Assembly: GCA_046050145.1 (NCBI GenBank)
Contig: JBJOQC010000003.1
Coordinates: forward strand, 1 to 14,589
Length of the DNA stretch: 14,589 bases
Source of the DNA: CAYZPE01 sp046050145
Lineage (GTDB): Bacteria; Patescibacteriota; Minisyncoccia; Phycocordibacterales; CAYZPE01
Direction of reading: 5' to 3'
The notes beneath the pieces are model-generated. The model did not search any database. It saw only the letters and a list, made by a program, of their open reading frames with translations, and was not told the origin of the DNA. Below are positions 1 to 6,514 of this stretch, in pieces. Numbering within the stretch: position 1 is the stretch's first letter; each line of letters opens with the position of its first letter. The position numbers and the translations under genes are program-made.

Positions 1-65
1 ACAGTTCTTAAGGATGTGAAGTTATAATTCTTAGGTTGTAGAATCTAGTAGATAGTATAAGAAAC

Positions 66-99
66 AAAAGCAACTAGGACCTAAGTCCTAGTTGCTTTT
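66..99. terminator. Strong hairpin terminator at left edge
   Basis: A perfect 15-bp stem (66-80 with 85-99) with a CTAA loop, preceded by A-rich and followed by T-rich sequence. It probably ends a plus-strand gene that lies left of the window. Bases 1-65 hold no supportable gene; a short open frame stopping at 25-27 could be the last residues of that gene, but nothing confirms it. Confidence 0.8.
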
Positions 100-116
100 A
101 TTGTGCACAGAATATC

Positions 117-145
117 TTTACATTTCTTTATAAGAGGAGTATATT
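117..145 (+). promoter_or_regulatory. Promoter of the 94-aa orphan gene
   Basis: TTTACA (117-122) and TATATT (140-145) are separated by 17 bp; each matches the sigma-70 consensus at five of six positions. It lies just after the 66-99 terminator, so the downstream small gene appears to be an independent unit. The expected RNA start is near 152, giving a leader of about 87 nt. Confidence 0.6.
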
Positions 146-181
146 TTTTGAGGATTGATTTCCTTATGGAAAGGGGAAATC

Positions 182-210
182 ACGGCGTTCTTGAGGGCCG
201 TAATCTCAAG
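182..210 (+). promoter_or_regulatory. Leader with two mutually exclusive hairpins
   Basis: ACGGC (182-186) can pair with GCCGT (197-201), and CTTGAG (190-195) can pair with CTCAAG (205-210). The two stems interleave, so only one can form at a time. This is the geometry of an attenuator or ligand-responsive leader, but the stems are short and no known riboswitch class is recognised. Confidence 0.25.
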
Positions 211-238
211 TCAGGGTTCATTTCGAAAAGGGTCGTAT

Positions 239-523
239 ATGGCCGCCACTTTGGAATCGAAACGGGTCACCCCACTTTCTTCTTTGCCGAACAAGGGTAT
301 GGAGCTCGGGCTTCATTTTTATCCCTGTGGGCATGGACGGTGGTGTGCCAAAGGGTCTTTGGCAGGGGATATTTATGAATTTGTTGTGATGTCTCCTCCT
401 TGGGTGATTTCTGAAAAAGGGGAGACTCATCAGGTTATCGTTGTTGACGACTTGATGAAAAGGGTGACGAAATCTCACCCAACGATGTGGGAGGTCCTTC
501 TCGTTCAAAAACAAGCTGCCTGA
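239..523 (+). CDS. Hypothetical 94-aa protein
   Basis: Not recognised. The ATG at 239 is chosen because AAAAGGG (226-232) sits 6 nt upstream as an SD; a longer reading from TTG at 155 lacks an SD. The protein begins MAATLESKRVT, has a Cys/Trp-containing stretch (YPCGHGRWCAKGSL, about residues 28-41), then a beta-rich hydrophobic segment (YEFVVMSPPWVISEKG) and ends with WEVLLVQKQAA. There is no membrane segment or signal peptide. It has its own promoter at 117-145 and a terminator at 552-581, so it looks monocistronic. Codon use and the clean expression signals argue that it is real. The two cysteines five residues apart with a nearby His might bind metal, but that is a guess. Confidence 0.6.
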   Translation: MAATLESKRVTPLSSLPNKGMELGLHFYPCGHGRWCAKGSLAGDIYEFVVMSPPWVISEKGETHQVIVVDDLMKRVTKSHPTMWEVLLVQKQAA

Positions 524-551
524 TCGTGTTCAATTCGCAATTTTTTCCATA

Positions 552-581
552 AAAAAACCGCACTCGGAGGGGTGCGGTTTT
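552..581. terminator. Bidirectional terminator between convergent genes
   Basis: A stem of AAAACCGCAC (554-563) with GTGCGGTTTT (572-581), extendable by two pairs (one G-T), with a GGAG loop. The A-run at 551-557 gives a U-tract on the minus strand, so it best terminates the LOG-family gene, and it also lies just past the 94-aa gene. Confidence 0.8.
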
Positions 582-592
582 GCTTTGTCTCC

Positions 593-1309
593 CTATTTTT
601 TTATCGGAACACCATTTTTTATAGGAGCATTTTTAATGATCTCTATAATCTCATTTTCATCTTCGGTAATATGGTAGAGAGCTACATCATCCTTATCGAT
701 CATTTCTTTTGCAAGCATTTGTTCTCTCATGAAAACATCAAGGGCTTTCCAGTATTCAGTACCAACAAGAATAACAGGAACCTTTTCAATTTTGTGAGTC
801 TGAACGAGAGTAAGTATTTCAAAAAGTTCATCGAGTGTTCCAAATCCTCCCGGAAAGAAAAGATATGCTTCTGCTGAAAATGAAAGACATACTTTTCGAC
901 TAAAGAAATAGTGAAATTTAACTTCTTCGGTCAAAAATGGGTTTGTGATTTGTTCTTTAGGAAGTTTGATAGTAAGACCGAGTGATTTACCTTTTGCTTC
1001 AAATCCTCCTTTGTTTGCAGCCTCCATGATCCCAGGTCCACCACCTGTCACAATAGAGTATCCAAGTGCATGTACAATCTTTGCAGCTATAGAACGAGCC
1101 TTTTCATAATAAATATCTCCTGTAGGAAGTCGTGCTGAACCAAAAAAGGTAACTGATTTTGGGTGATCAACGAGAAATTCAAAACCGTCTTTAAATTCTT
1201 TTTGTATTGCACCAATACGAGTATCAATTGCATTATGAACCTCAGAGAGACTTAAGGGTTCAAGTCCTAAATGTTTTTCGTTATGCTTGCGGGTCTGTTC
1301 TTTGTCCAT
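593..1309 (-). CDS. LOG / TIGR00730 family Rossmann-fold protein
   Basis: A 238-aa protein of the family that includes LOG cytokinin riboside 5'-monophosphate phosphoribohydrolases and proteins once misnamed lysine decarboxylases. Known members hydrolyse nucleoside 5'-monophosphates at the N-glycosidic bond. Visible motifs: GSARLPTGD (57-65), the nucleotide-binding GGGPGIMEAAN (89-99), FSRKV (136-140) and the hallmark PGGFGTLDE (153-161), whose Glu and neighbouring Arg/Lys form the active site in studied homologues. About 50 N-terminal residues precede the core, as in the longer bacterial TIGR00730 members. There is no SD; a TAGAAT -10 box lies 7 nt before the ATG, suggesting a leaderless mRNA. 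It diverges from the FKBP gene and converges on the 94-aa gene. The family is clear; the physiological substrate in this organism is unknown. Confidence 0.93.
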   Translation of the reverse strand: MDKEQTRKHNEKHLGLEPLSLSEVHNAIDTRIGAIQKEFKDGFEFLVDHPKSVTFFGSARLPTGDIYYEKARSIAAKIVHALGYSIVTGGGPGIMEAANKGGFEAKGKSLGLTIKLPKEQITNPFLTEEVKFHYFFSRKVCLSFSAEAYLFFPGGFGTLDELFEILTLVQTHKIEKVPVILVGTEYWKALDVFMREQMLAKEMIDKDDVALYHITEDENEIIEIIKNAPIKNGVPIKK

Positions 1310-1316
1310 AGGTAGT

Positions 1317-1344
1317 ATTCTAGCGTCTCAGGGTTCTTTTGCAA
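1317..1344 (-). promoter_or_regulatory. LOG-family gene promoter (leaderless type)
   Basis: On the minus strand, TTGCAA (1339-1344) and TAGAAT (1317-1322) are 16 bp apart. The -10 box ends 7 nt before the start codon at 1309, so transcription should begin at or beside the ATG. Confidence 0.55.
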
Positions 1345-1366
1345 TGTGCATAAAAACATTTATACT
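1339..1366 (+). promoter_or_regulatory. FKBP gene promoter sharing the same -35 box
   Basis: The palindromic TTGCAA at 1339-1344 also reads as a -35 on the plus strand, followed after 16 bp by TATACT (1361-1366). The leader to the ATG at 1397 would be about 24 nt. Confidence 0.45.
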
Positions 1367-1396
1367 GATATATATTATTCGAACATTAGATATTTC

Positions 1397-1879
1397 ATGC
1401 TTACAAAATCTCAATGGATAGGAGTGGTGGTTGCAATAGTGTTGGTGTTTATTTTCTTTGGATTCGATAGTATTTTCAGCTCTCTTATTTGGAGTGACGA
1501 TAAGTCAGACGCTTCTTTATTAGAAAATAATAATCAAAATACAATGTTAGGTATTGAAGATGTAGTAGTTGGAACAGGTTTAGAAGCTGTGGCAGGAAAG
1601 GTGGTTTCTGTGCATTACACAGGAACATTTACTAATGGTGTTAAGTTTGATAGCTCAGTAGATCGAGGACAGCCAATTCAGTTTGTGCTTGGTGTGGGCT
1701 ATGTGATCAAGGGTTGGGATCAAGGGCTTGTAGGAATGAAGGTTGGTGGCAAGAGAAAGCTTACTATTCCAGCAGAACTTGCGTATGGCGCCGCTGGTCA
1801 AGGACCAATTCCTCCAAACTCAACACTTCTCTTTGATGTTGAGCTTGTGGATGTGATGGATGTGCCTGAAAATCAGTAG
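1397..1879 (+). CDS. Membrane-anchored FKBP-type peptidyl-prolyl isomerase
   Basis: A 160-aa protein that would catalyse cis-trans isomerisation of X-Pro bonds outside the cytoplasmic membrane. Residues 7-30 form one hydrophobic segment (WIGVVVAIVLVFIFFG core) with no lipobox cysteine, so it is a signal anchor; a polar Asn/Asp-rich linker (33-50) leads to a complete FKBP domain (52-154). FKBP pocket residues are present: Tyr74 in VHYTG, Phe84-Asp85 in KFDSS, Val103-Ile104 and Trp107 in GYVIKGWD, Tyr130 in AYG, and Phe146 in LLFDVEL. The ATG at 1397 is chosen because it directly precedes the anchor; an upstream in-frame start at 1346 would overlap the promoter. No SD is seen. The terminator at 1908-1942 follows. 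It probably acts on exported proteins. Confidence 0.93.
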   Translation: MLTKSQWIGVVVAIVLVFIFFGFDSIFSSLIWSDDKSDASLLENNNQNTMLGIEDVVVGTGLEAVAGKVVSVHYTGTFTNGVKFDSSVDRGQPIQFVLGVGYVIKGWDQGLVGMKVGGKRKLTIPAELAYGAAGQGPIPPNSTLLFDVELVDVMDVPENQ

Positions 1880-1907
1880 TTAGAATATAAAGTATAGAAT
1901 TAAGAAA

Positions 1908-1942
1908 AAACTGCCGAGGACCCTTTGGGTCCTCGGCAGTTT
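1908..1942. terminator. 16-bp hairpin terminator between convergent genes
   Basis: Perfect stem 1908-1923 with 1927-1942 and a TTT loop. The A-run on its left gives a U-tract on the minus strand, so it mainly serves the 55-aa gene, and it may also end the FKBP transcript. Confidence 0.85.
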
Positions 1943-1962
1943 GCGTGCTGGTCGAGCGCTAA

Positions 1963-2130
1963 TCAGGATTCTTCATGTGAAAGAACCAGAGTCGTCAACA
2001 CATGTGCTCCCGAGATGGGAACAGACACTGACTGGGCTGATTTCACCGAAGCTTTCTTTTCCTTGATCAGTTTCTTGATCGCTTCGGTGACTGATCCAGG
2101 AGTTCCTTGAAGAATGTGGACACTGTCCAT
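1963..2130 (-). CDS. Hypothetical 55-aa protein
   Basis: A short minus-strand reading frame beginning MDSVHILQGTPGSVTEAIKK and ending HVLTTLVLSHEES. It is not recognised, but the pattern is protein-like: a short strand, an amphipathic Lys/Glu-rich helix (about 13-30), a Ser/Val segment and a final hydrophobic strand. A consensus-like promoter lies at 2218-2246, and a 16-bp terminator begins 21 bp after its stop. AAAGG lies 11 nt before the ATG, a weak SD. Two overlapping longer frames (1925-2110 plus, 1973-2161 minus) have less protein-like composition and no matching signals. This is one of several small minus-strand units in the window. Function unknown. Confidence 0.6.
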   Translation of the reverse strand: MDSVHILQGTPGSVTEAIKKLIKEKKASVKSAQSVSVPISGAHVLTTLVLSHEES

Positions 2131-2217
2131 ACAGTACCGTACCTTTCTGTTTTGCTAGCACTTCACTAGCTTTTGTGGTTGTATAGCTAGATCAATATAG
2201 ATGTAGCTACTTTTTAA

Positions 2218-2246
2218 TATATATCATAATAAAAAATAAATGTCAA
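2218..2246 (-). promoter_or_regulatory. Promoter of the 55-aa gene
   Basis: On the minus strand, TTGACA (2241-2246) is 17 bp from TATATA (2218-2223); shifting by two bases gives TATATT. The -35 lies inside the first codons of tgt (ATGTCAAAC). A leader of about 75-80 nt follows and contains a GCTAG/CTAGC hairpin around 2155-2171. Confidence 0.55.
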
Positions 2247-3445
2247 ACTTTGGATTTAAAATAGAAAAGAAAGGAAATGGACTTGCACGAGCAGGGGTGA
2301 TTAGTACACCTCATGGTGACATTTTGACACCTTCTTTTGTGACAGTTGGTACAAAAGCTACCGTCAAAGCTCTCTCTCCAGAACAAGTGCGAGACCTTGG
2401 GGCGCAAGTTGTATTGGCAAATACATACCATCTCTATCTTGAACCAGGGGATGATCTAATAAAAAAAGCTGGTGGAGTACAGAATTTTATGAATTGGTCT
2501 GGTCCAACCATGACTGATTCCGGAGGTTTCCAGGTATTTTCTTTGGGAGCAGCTTTCGGCAAAGGAGTGACAAAATTTGCATCTGAAAAACAAAATGATC
2601 AAAAGGAAGTTGTTGAAGACGAAGACTTACAGACAAAATCTATTCTACCTTTAGCGAAGATTGACGAAGAAGGGGTTGATTTTCGAAGTCATATTGACGG
2701 AAGCGCTCATAGACTCACTCCTGAAAGTTCAATAGGAATACAACATAATATCGGTGCTGATATAATTTTTGCTTTCGACGAATGCACATCACCTCAAGCT
2801 CCCTATGAATATCAAAAGGAAGCACTTGATAGAACTCACCGATGGGCAAAGAGAAGTCTTGATGAGCATAAGAAGCTTGGAGGACCTCAAGCGCTTTTTG
2901 GTATTGTGCAAGGTGGCAAGTATGAAGACCTTCGAAAAGAAAGTGCTCGTGAAATTGGAAGAATGGATTTTGATGGTTTCGGTATTGGAGGATCTTTTAC
3001 TAAAGAGGATATTGGTACCGCAGTACGATGGGTGAATGAAGTGTTACCAGAAAACAAACCTCGACATTTACTCGGTATTGGTGAACCGAGAGATTTATTT
3101 TTAGGAGTAGAAAATGGGTGTGACACATTTGATTGTGTAGCACCGACACGAATGGGAAGAAATGCTGCGCTCTATACAGAAGAGGGAAGGATAAATATTT
3201 TGAATGCTCAATATGCCGAAGATTTTACTCCGATAGATACAGAGTGTGGTTGTTACGCCTGCAAAAATTATACAAAAGCATATATAGCCCATTTATTTAG
3301 AGCTAAAGAAATGTTTGCGGGGACACTTGCTTCGATTCACAATCTTTATTTTTTGAATACACTTGTAAGTAATATGAGAAAGGCTATTTTGAACGATACT
3401 TTCAGTGAATATAAGGAGAGTTTTATTAAAAAATATTATAAGTAA
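2240..3445 (+). CDS. tgt: tRNA-guanine transglycosylase (bacterial TGT type)
   Basis: A 401-aa enzyme that exchanges guanine 34 of GUN-anticodon tRNAs for a queuosine precursor, normally preQ1 in bacteria. The general-base motif TDSGGFQVF contains Asp93, the nucleophile is Asp298 in TFDCVAPTR, and zinc ligands are Cys336, Cys338, Cys341 and His367; the spacings agree with the Zymomonas enzyme as I recall it. FDECT (179-183) and GIVQGG (221-226) are also present. Two oddities: a charged insertion of roughly 35 residues (about 104-140) between FQVFSLG and the EEGVDFRSHIDG motif, and GFGIGGSFTKE (247-257) where preQ1 enzymes usually read GYAIGGLAVGE, in the base-binding pocket. No SD precedes the ATG; CATAAT at 2225-2230 might be a -10 giving an almost leaderless mRNA. 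No terminator follows before the next promoter. Confidence 0.95.
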   Translation: MSNFGFKIEKKGNGLARAGVISTPHGDILTPSFVTVGTKATVKALSPEQVRDLGAQVVLANTYHLYLEPGDDLIKKAGGVQNFMNWSGPTMTDSGGFQVFSLGAAFGKGVTKFASEKQNDQKEVVEDEDLQTKSILPLAKIDEEGVDFRSHIDGSAHRLTPESSIGIQHNIGADIIFAFDECTSPQAPYEYQKEALDRTHRWAKRSLDEHKKLGGPQALFGIVQGGKYEDLRKESAREIGRMDFDGFGIGGSFTKEDIGTAVRWVNEVLPENKPRHLLGIGEPRDLFLGVENGCDTFDCVAPTRMGRNAALYTEEGRINILNAQYAEDFTPIDTECGCYACKNYTKAYIAHLFRAKEMFAGTLASIHNLYFLNTLVSNMRKAILNDTFSEYKESFIKKYYK

Positions 3446-3460
3446 AAAATAAGAAAATCT

Positions 3461-3488
3461 TTGACAATGTTGTGTTTTGTGATATAAT
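3461..3488 (+). promoter_or_regulatory. Consensus sigma-70 promoter of the sigma-like gene
   Basis: Perfect TTGACA (3461-3466) and TATAAT (3483-3488) with a 16-bp spacer. It is the best promoter in the window, with an expected start near 3495. It begins 15 bp after the tgt stop codon. Confidence 0.85.
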
Positions 3489-3494
3489 ACTTAG

Positions 3495-3601
3495 AGTATC
3501 GTACATTGATAGTTTCTCCGAGCCCTGAGAAGGTCTCGGAGCCGGAGGGGCTTCATTTTGAAACCGTGAACCATGTTCACACAACAAAAGGAGGGTCTTC
3601 T
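3495..3601 (+). promoter_or_regulatory. Structured 5' leader and strong ribosome-binding site
   Basis: A leader of about 107 nt. CTCCGAG (3516-3522) pairs with CTCGGAG (3535-3541), and GTGAAC (3566-3571) pairs with GTTCAC (3575-3580). AGCCC (3521-3525) could pair instead with the GGGCT near 3547, in competition with the first stem. AAAGGAGG (3587-3594) lies 7 nt before the TTG at 3602 and fixes the start. The frame stays open upstream to a TTG at 3506, but that codon has no SD and lies about 11 nt from the predicted RNA start. Confidence 0.55.
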
Positions 3602-4411
3602 TTGGCTAAAGTTAAAAGTAATCTTTCTGATGAGGCTTTATACATTTCGTATAAACAAGGTGATAGACAAGCAGGAGAAAAACTTTTCGATTCGTGGATT
3701 CCTAGGCTTGTTCAGTTCGCTCTAAATAAAGGCCTACCTTTGTCAGATGCACAAGATGTTGCACAAACAACCTTGTGTTCCCTTGTTAAAACAAAAAGTT
3801 CTTTCAAGGGCGATAGTTTTAGCGTGTGGCTTTTTCATATTGCTCTAAATCACATCAGGGCACTTTGGAATAAGGAGAGAATGAAAAGGCTAGCTGAACG
3901 CTGTGCTGTAGCTGAAGGTGAAATTGACGCGAGTTTTGTGGTCACCTTGCGCAGCTCACTTTTCGATGAAGATGAGCCTCTGAAAATTTCTGAAATCAGA
4001 AGACTTATGGAGATCATCCCAAAAAAATATAGACGTTTGATTGAAGACAGAGTTCTTGGACAGATTAGCTTTGATGAAATAGCTAGGCGAAACGGCCTGA
4101 GTGATAAGAGGGCAGCCTTCGACAGACTAAAGTTTGCTCTGAAGCTAGCGAAATCATCCATGGCCTCAGTTCGAGATCCTGGTGGCCGAAAAGTCTGTCG
4201 AGGTTTAACTGTTCGTGATTTTCAGACACATCTTAATCTTCTGAAGCCTGAGGAGAGAGATGCTGCTATAAAGATGTGTTCTGAGTTCAAAACTGCGACA
4301 GAAGTTGCGCGAGAGATGGGGGTAAGGCCCGAAGTTTTATTTGGGCGACTCTATACCGCAGCGATAAAAATAAAGAAAGCAAAAAAGTTGCTACAGAACC
4401 CGTCCTTGTGA
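3602..4411 (+). CDS. Sigma-70-like factor with an extra C-terminal helix-turn-helix
   Basis: 269 aa from a TTG start set by the strong SD. Residues about 8-97 resemble sigma region 2: SDEALYISYKQGD, DAQDVAQTTLCSLVKTKSSF (50-68, the core-binding and -10 helix region) and FSVWLFHIALNHIRALWNKERMKR (73-96). A linker (98-128) leads to a region-4-like HTH (129-190: IPKKYRRLIEDRVLGQISFDEIARRNGLS). A third block (201-262: LKPEERDAAIKMCSEF, ATEVAREMGVRPEVLFGRLYTAAIKI) looks like a second region-4/HTH module, so the protein is longer than a typical two-domain ECF factor of about 190 aa. It would direct RNA polymerase to a specific promoter set. No anti-sigma gene is adjacent. The gene stands alone, with its own promoter and terminator. 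The sigma assignment is confident at fold level; the regulon is unknown. Confidence 0.8.
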   Translation: MAKVKSNLSDEALYISYKQGDRQAGEKLFDSWIPRLVQFALNKGLPLSDAQDVAQTTLCSLVKTKSSFKGDSFSVWLFHIALNHIRALWNKERMKRLAERCAVAEGEIDASFVVTLRSSLFDEDEPLKISEIRRLMEIIPKKYRRLIEDRVLGQISFDEIARRNGLSDKRAAFDRLKFALKLAKSSMASVRDPGGRKVCRGLTVRDFQTHLNLLKPEERDAAIKMCSEFKTATEVAREMGVRPEVLFGRLYTAAIKIKKAKKLLQNPSL

Positions 4412-4430
4412 TGGGTTCTTTTCTTTTTTT
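4395..4430 (+). terminator. Intrinsic terminator overlapping the sigma-like stop codon
   Basis: AGAACCCGTC (4395-4404) pairs with GATGGGTTCT (4410-4419, one G-T pair), with a CTTGT loop, followed by a T-rich tract to 4430. The TGA stop (4409-4411) lies inside the hairpin. Confidence 0.85.
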
Positions 4431-4459
4431 ACATTTCAAAGTATTGTTTCAGTATTCAT

Positions 4460-6502
4460 ATGTCTCAAAAATTTAAATTACATTCTGAATATAAACCAGC
4501 TGGAGACCAGCCAAAGGCTATTAAGACCTTGATTGACGGTTTGGAAAATAATCTCCGTTATCAAACACTTCTCGGTGTGACGGGTTCTGGAAAAACATTT
4601 ACGGTTGCAAATGTTATTGCAAAACTTAACAAACCTACTTTAGTTATTGCTCATAATAAAACTCTTGCAGCGCAGCTCGCGCAGGAGTATAAAGAATTTT
4701 TTCCTGAAAATGAAGTGCATTACTTTGTGTCTTACTACGACTATTACCAGCCAGAAGCGTATATGCCGGTGAGTGATACCTATATAGAAAAAGAAGCTCA
4801 AATCAACGAAGAGATTGAGCGTCTTCGCCATGCTTCGACCCAAGCACTTCTTACACGTAAAGATGTAATCATCGTTGCTTCTGTCTCTTGTATATACGGT
4901 CTTGGAAGTCCTGTTGAATATGAAAAGGTAAATTTGAAACTTGCAAAAGGTGATGTTATATCTCGTGCAGATTTAATCCGAAAATTAATTGCAATTCATT
5001 TTGAACGTACTACCGCTGACCTTACCCCAGGACAATTTCGAGCTTTAGGAAATATGGTTGAAGTTATGCCAGTGAGTGAGCGAGTTTTGTATCGTATCGA
5101 AATTGAAGAGGATGAAATAAAACATATTACAAAACTTGACCCTATTTCAAGATCAATTATTAAGGATGTTGATGTATTTTTCTTATTTCCTGCAAAACAT
5201 TTTATTACTTCAAAAACTGAAGTTGAGAGGGCTGTAAAAGATATCGAAAAGGAACTTGAGTTGAGACTTCAACAACTTAAAGATCAGGGTAAAAATCTTG
5301 AGGCAGAGCGTCTCAAGCGTCGTTGTAGATATGATCTCGCTCTTATTCGTGAGGTTGGATATTGTAATGGTATAGAAAACTACTCAAGACATTTTTCAGG
5401 AAAACGTGAAGGTGAACCTCCCGAGACCCTTCTTTCGTATTTTCCTCATAACGATGATGGGACACCAAATTTCTTAACAGTGATTGATGAATCTCATGTG
5501 GCTATTCCTCAAATAGGTGGTATGTATGGAGGTGATCAGTCACGTAAATCATCTCTTGTTGATTATGGATTTAGACTGCCTTCAGCAAAGGATAACAGAC
5601 CTCTTCGGTTTGAAGAGTTTGAAGAGCGCATCGGTCAAGCTATTTTTACTTCTGCAACTCCAGGTAATTATGAAAAAAAGAACAGTGATGCTATTGCTGA
5701 ACAGATTATTCGACCAACAGGTCTTATAGATCCAGAAGTTACTATTAAACCTGTTGCTGAAAAAGGTGCTTATAAGGGTCAAATTAAAGATTTTATAGCG
5801 GAGGCAATTACTGTTATAAAACAAGGTGGGCGTGTTATTGCTACAACTCTTACAAAGAAAATGGCAGAGGACTTGAGTGAATTTCTAAAAGAGAAGGGTG
5901 TAAAAGCAGAGTATCTCCATAGCGATATCATGACTATTGATCGTATTGAAATACTTACTCGTTTTAGAAAAGGAGAATTTGATTGTGTGGTTGGAGTAAA
6001 TCTCTTGCGAGAAGGTTTGGATTTGCCAGAAGTTGAGTTTATTGGAATCTTAGATGCTGATAAGGAAGGATTTTTACGTTCAGACACTTCTCTTATTCAG
6101 ATTATTGGTCGTGCGGCTCGAAACGTGAAAGGACGGGTGACACTCTATGCTGATGTTGTAACAGGTTCTATTGAGCGTGCTATAGAGGAAACAAATCGTC
6201 GTCGAACAATTCAGGTTGCATACAATAAAAAACACGGAATTACTCCTAAGACAATTATTAAGAAAATTCATGATATTACCGAAGAGCTTCGAGCTCATCG
6301 AACTCGTACTGCACAAATGGATCTTGCTCTTGATGCTGAACTTTTAAAAAATAATCCTGAAAAAATTATTAAACAAAAGGAGCGTCTCATGAATGCTGCG
6401 GTCAAGATTTTAGATTTTGAAACAGCTGCTATTTTGCGTGATGAGATACGTATTATTCAAGAGAAGATGCTTGCGGGCAATGAAAACAAAAAGGCGTCAT
6501 GA
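4460..6502 (+). CDS. uvrB: UvrB, excinuclease ABC subunit B
   Basis: 680 aa, close to the usual 660-700. UvrB is the damage-verifying helicase-like subunit of nucleotide excision repair: loaded by UvrA, it threads one strand behind its beta-hairpin and recruits UvrC. Visible parts: Walker A GVTGSGKT (39-46), beta-hairpin YYDYYQPEAYMP (92-103), the UvrA-interaction region, Walker B/DEAD-type DESH (343-346), the IGGMYGGDQSRK region, later helicase motifs (VVGVNLLREGLDLPEVEF and QIIGRAARN) and a C-terminal UVR domain (about 634-670: KQKERLMNAAVKILDFETAAILRDEI) that binds UvrC. No residue loss is apparent. There is no SD at the ATG and no convincing -10 box or LexA-type operator upstream. It ends in TGA 12 nt before the kinase start. 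Confidence 0.98.
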   Translation: MSQKFKLHSEYKPAGDQPKAIKTLIDGLENNLRYQTLLGVTGSGKTFTVANVIAKLNKPTLVIAHNKTLAAQLAQEYKEFFPENEVHYFVSYYDYYQPEAYMPVSDTYIEKEAQINEEIERLRHASTQALLTRKDVIIVASVSCIYGLGSPVEYEKVNLKLAKGDVISRADLIRKLIAIHFERTTADLTPGQFRALGNMVEVMPVSERVLYRIEIEEDEIKHITKLDPISRSIIKDVDVFFLFPAKHFITSKTEVERAVKDIEKELELRLQQLKDQGKNLEAERLKRRCRYDLALIREVGYCNGIENYSRHFSGKREGEPPETLLSYFPHNDDGTPNFLTVIDESHVAIPQIGGMYGGDQSRKSSLVDYGFRLPSAKDNRPLRFEEFEERIGQAIFTSATPGNYEKKNSDAIAEQIIRPTGLIDPEVTIKPVAEKGAYKGQIKDFIAEAITVIKQGGRVIATTLTKKMAEDLSEFLKEKGVKAEYLHSDIMTIDRIEILTRFRKGEFDCVVGVNLLREGLDLPEVEFIGILDADKEGFLRSDTSLIQIIGRAARNVKGRVTLYADVVTGSIERAIEETNRRRTIQVAYNKKHGITPKTIIKKIHDITEELRAHRTRTAQMDLALDAELLKNNPEKIIKQKERLMNAAVKILDFETAAILRDEIRIIQEKMLAGNENKKAS

Positions 6503-6508
6503 TAGAAT
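6503..6508 (+). promoter_or_regulatory. Possible -10 box for a leaderless kinase transcript
   Basis: TAGAAT begins just after the uvrB stop and ends 6 nt before the kinase ATG, the same geometry as upstream of ddl and the LOG-family gene. No good -35 is present, so co-transcription with uvrB is equally likely. Confidence 0.3.
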
Positions 6509-6514
6509 AGTTTT

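Noticed and set aside
103..378. 91-aa plus-strand open frame
   Set aside because: Overlaps the promoter and leader of the 94-aa gene, has no SD and a less protein-like composition.
1925..2161. Two overlapping frames of 61-62 aa opposite each other
   Set aside because: Neither has promoter and SD support, and both conflict with the 55-aa frame that fits the promoter and terminator.
3506..3601. Longer N-terminus for the sigma-like protein from TTG at 3506
   Set aside because: No SD there, about 11 nt from the predicted RNA start, and it covers two hairpins; AAAGGAGG points to TTG at 3602.
4409..6502. UGA recoding as in Gracilibacteria or Absconditabacteria
   Set aside because: UGA ends the sigma-like gene and uvrB at the expected protein ends, so it acts as a stop.
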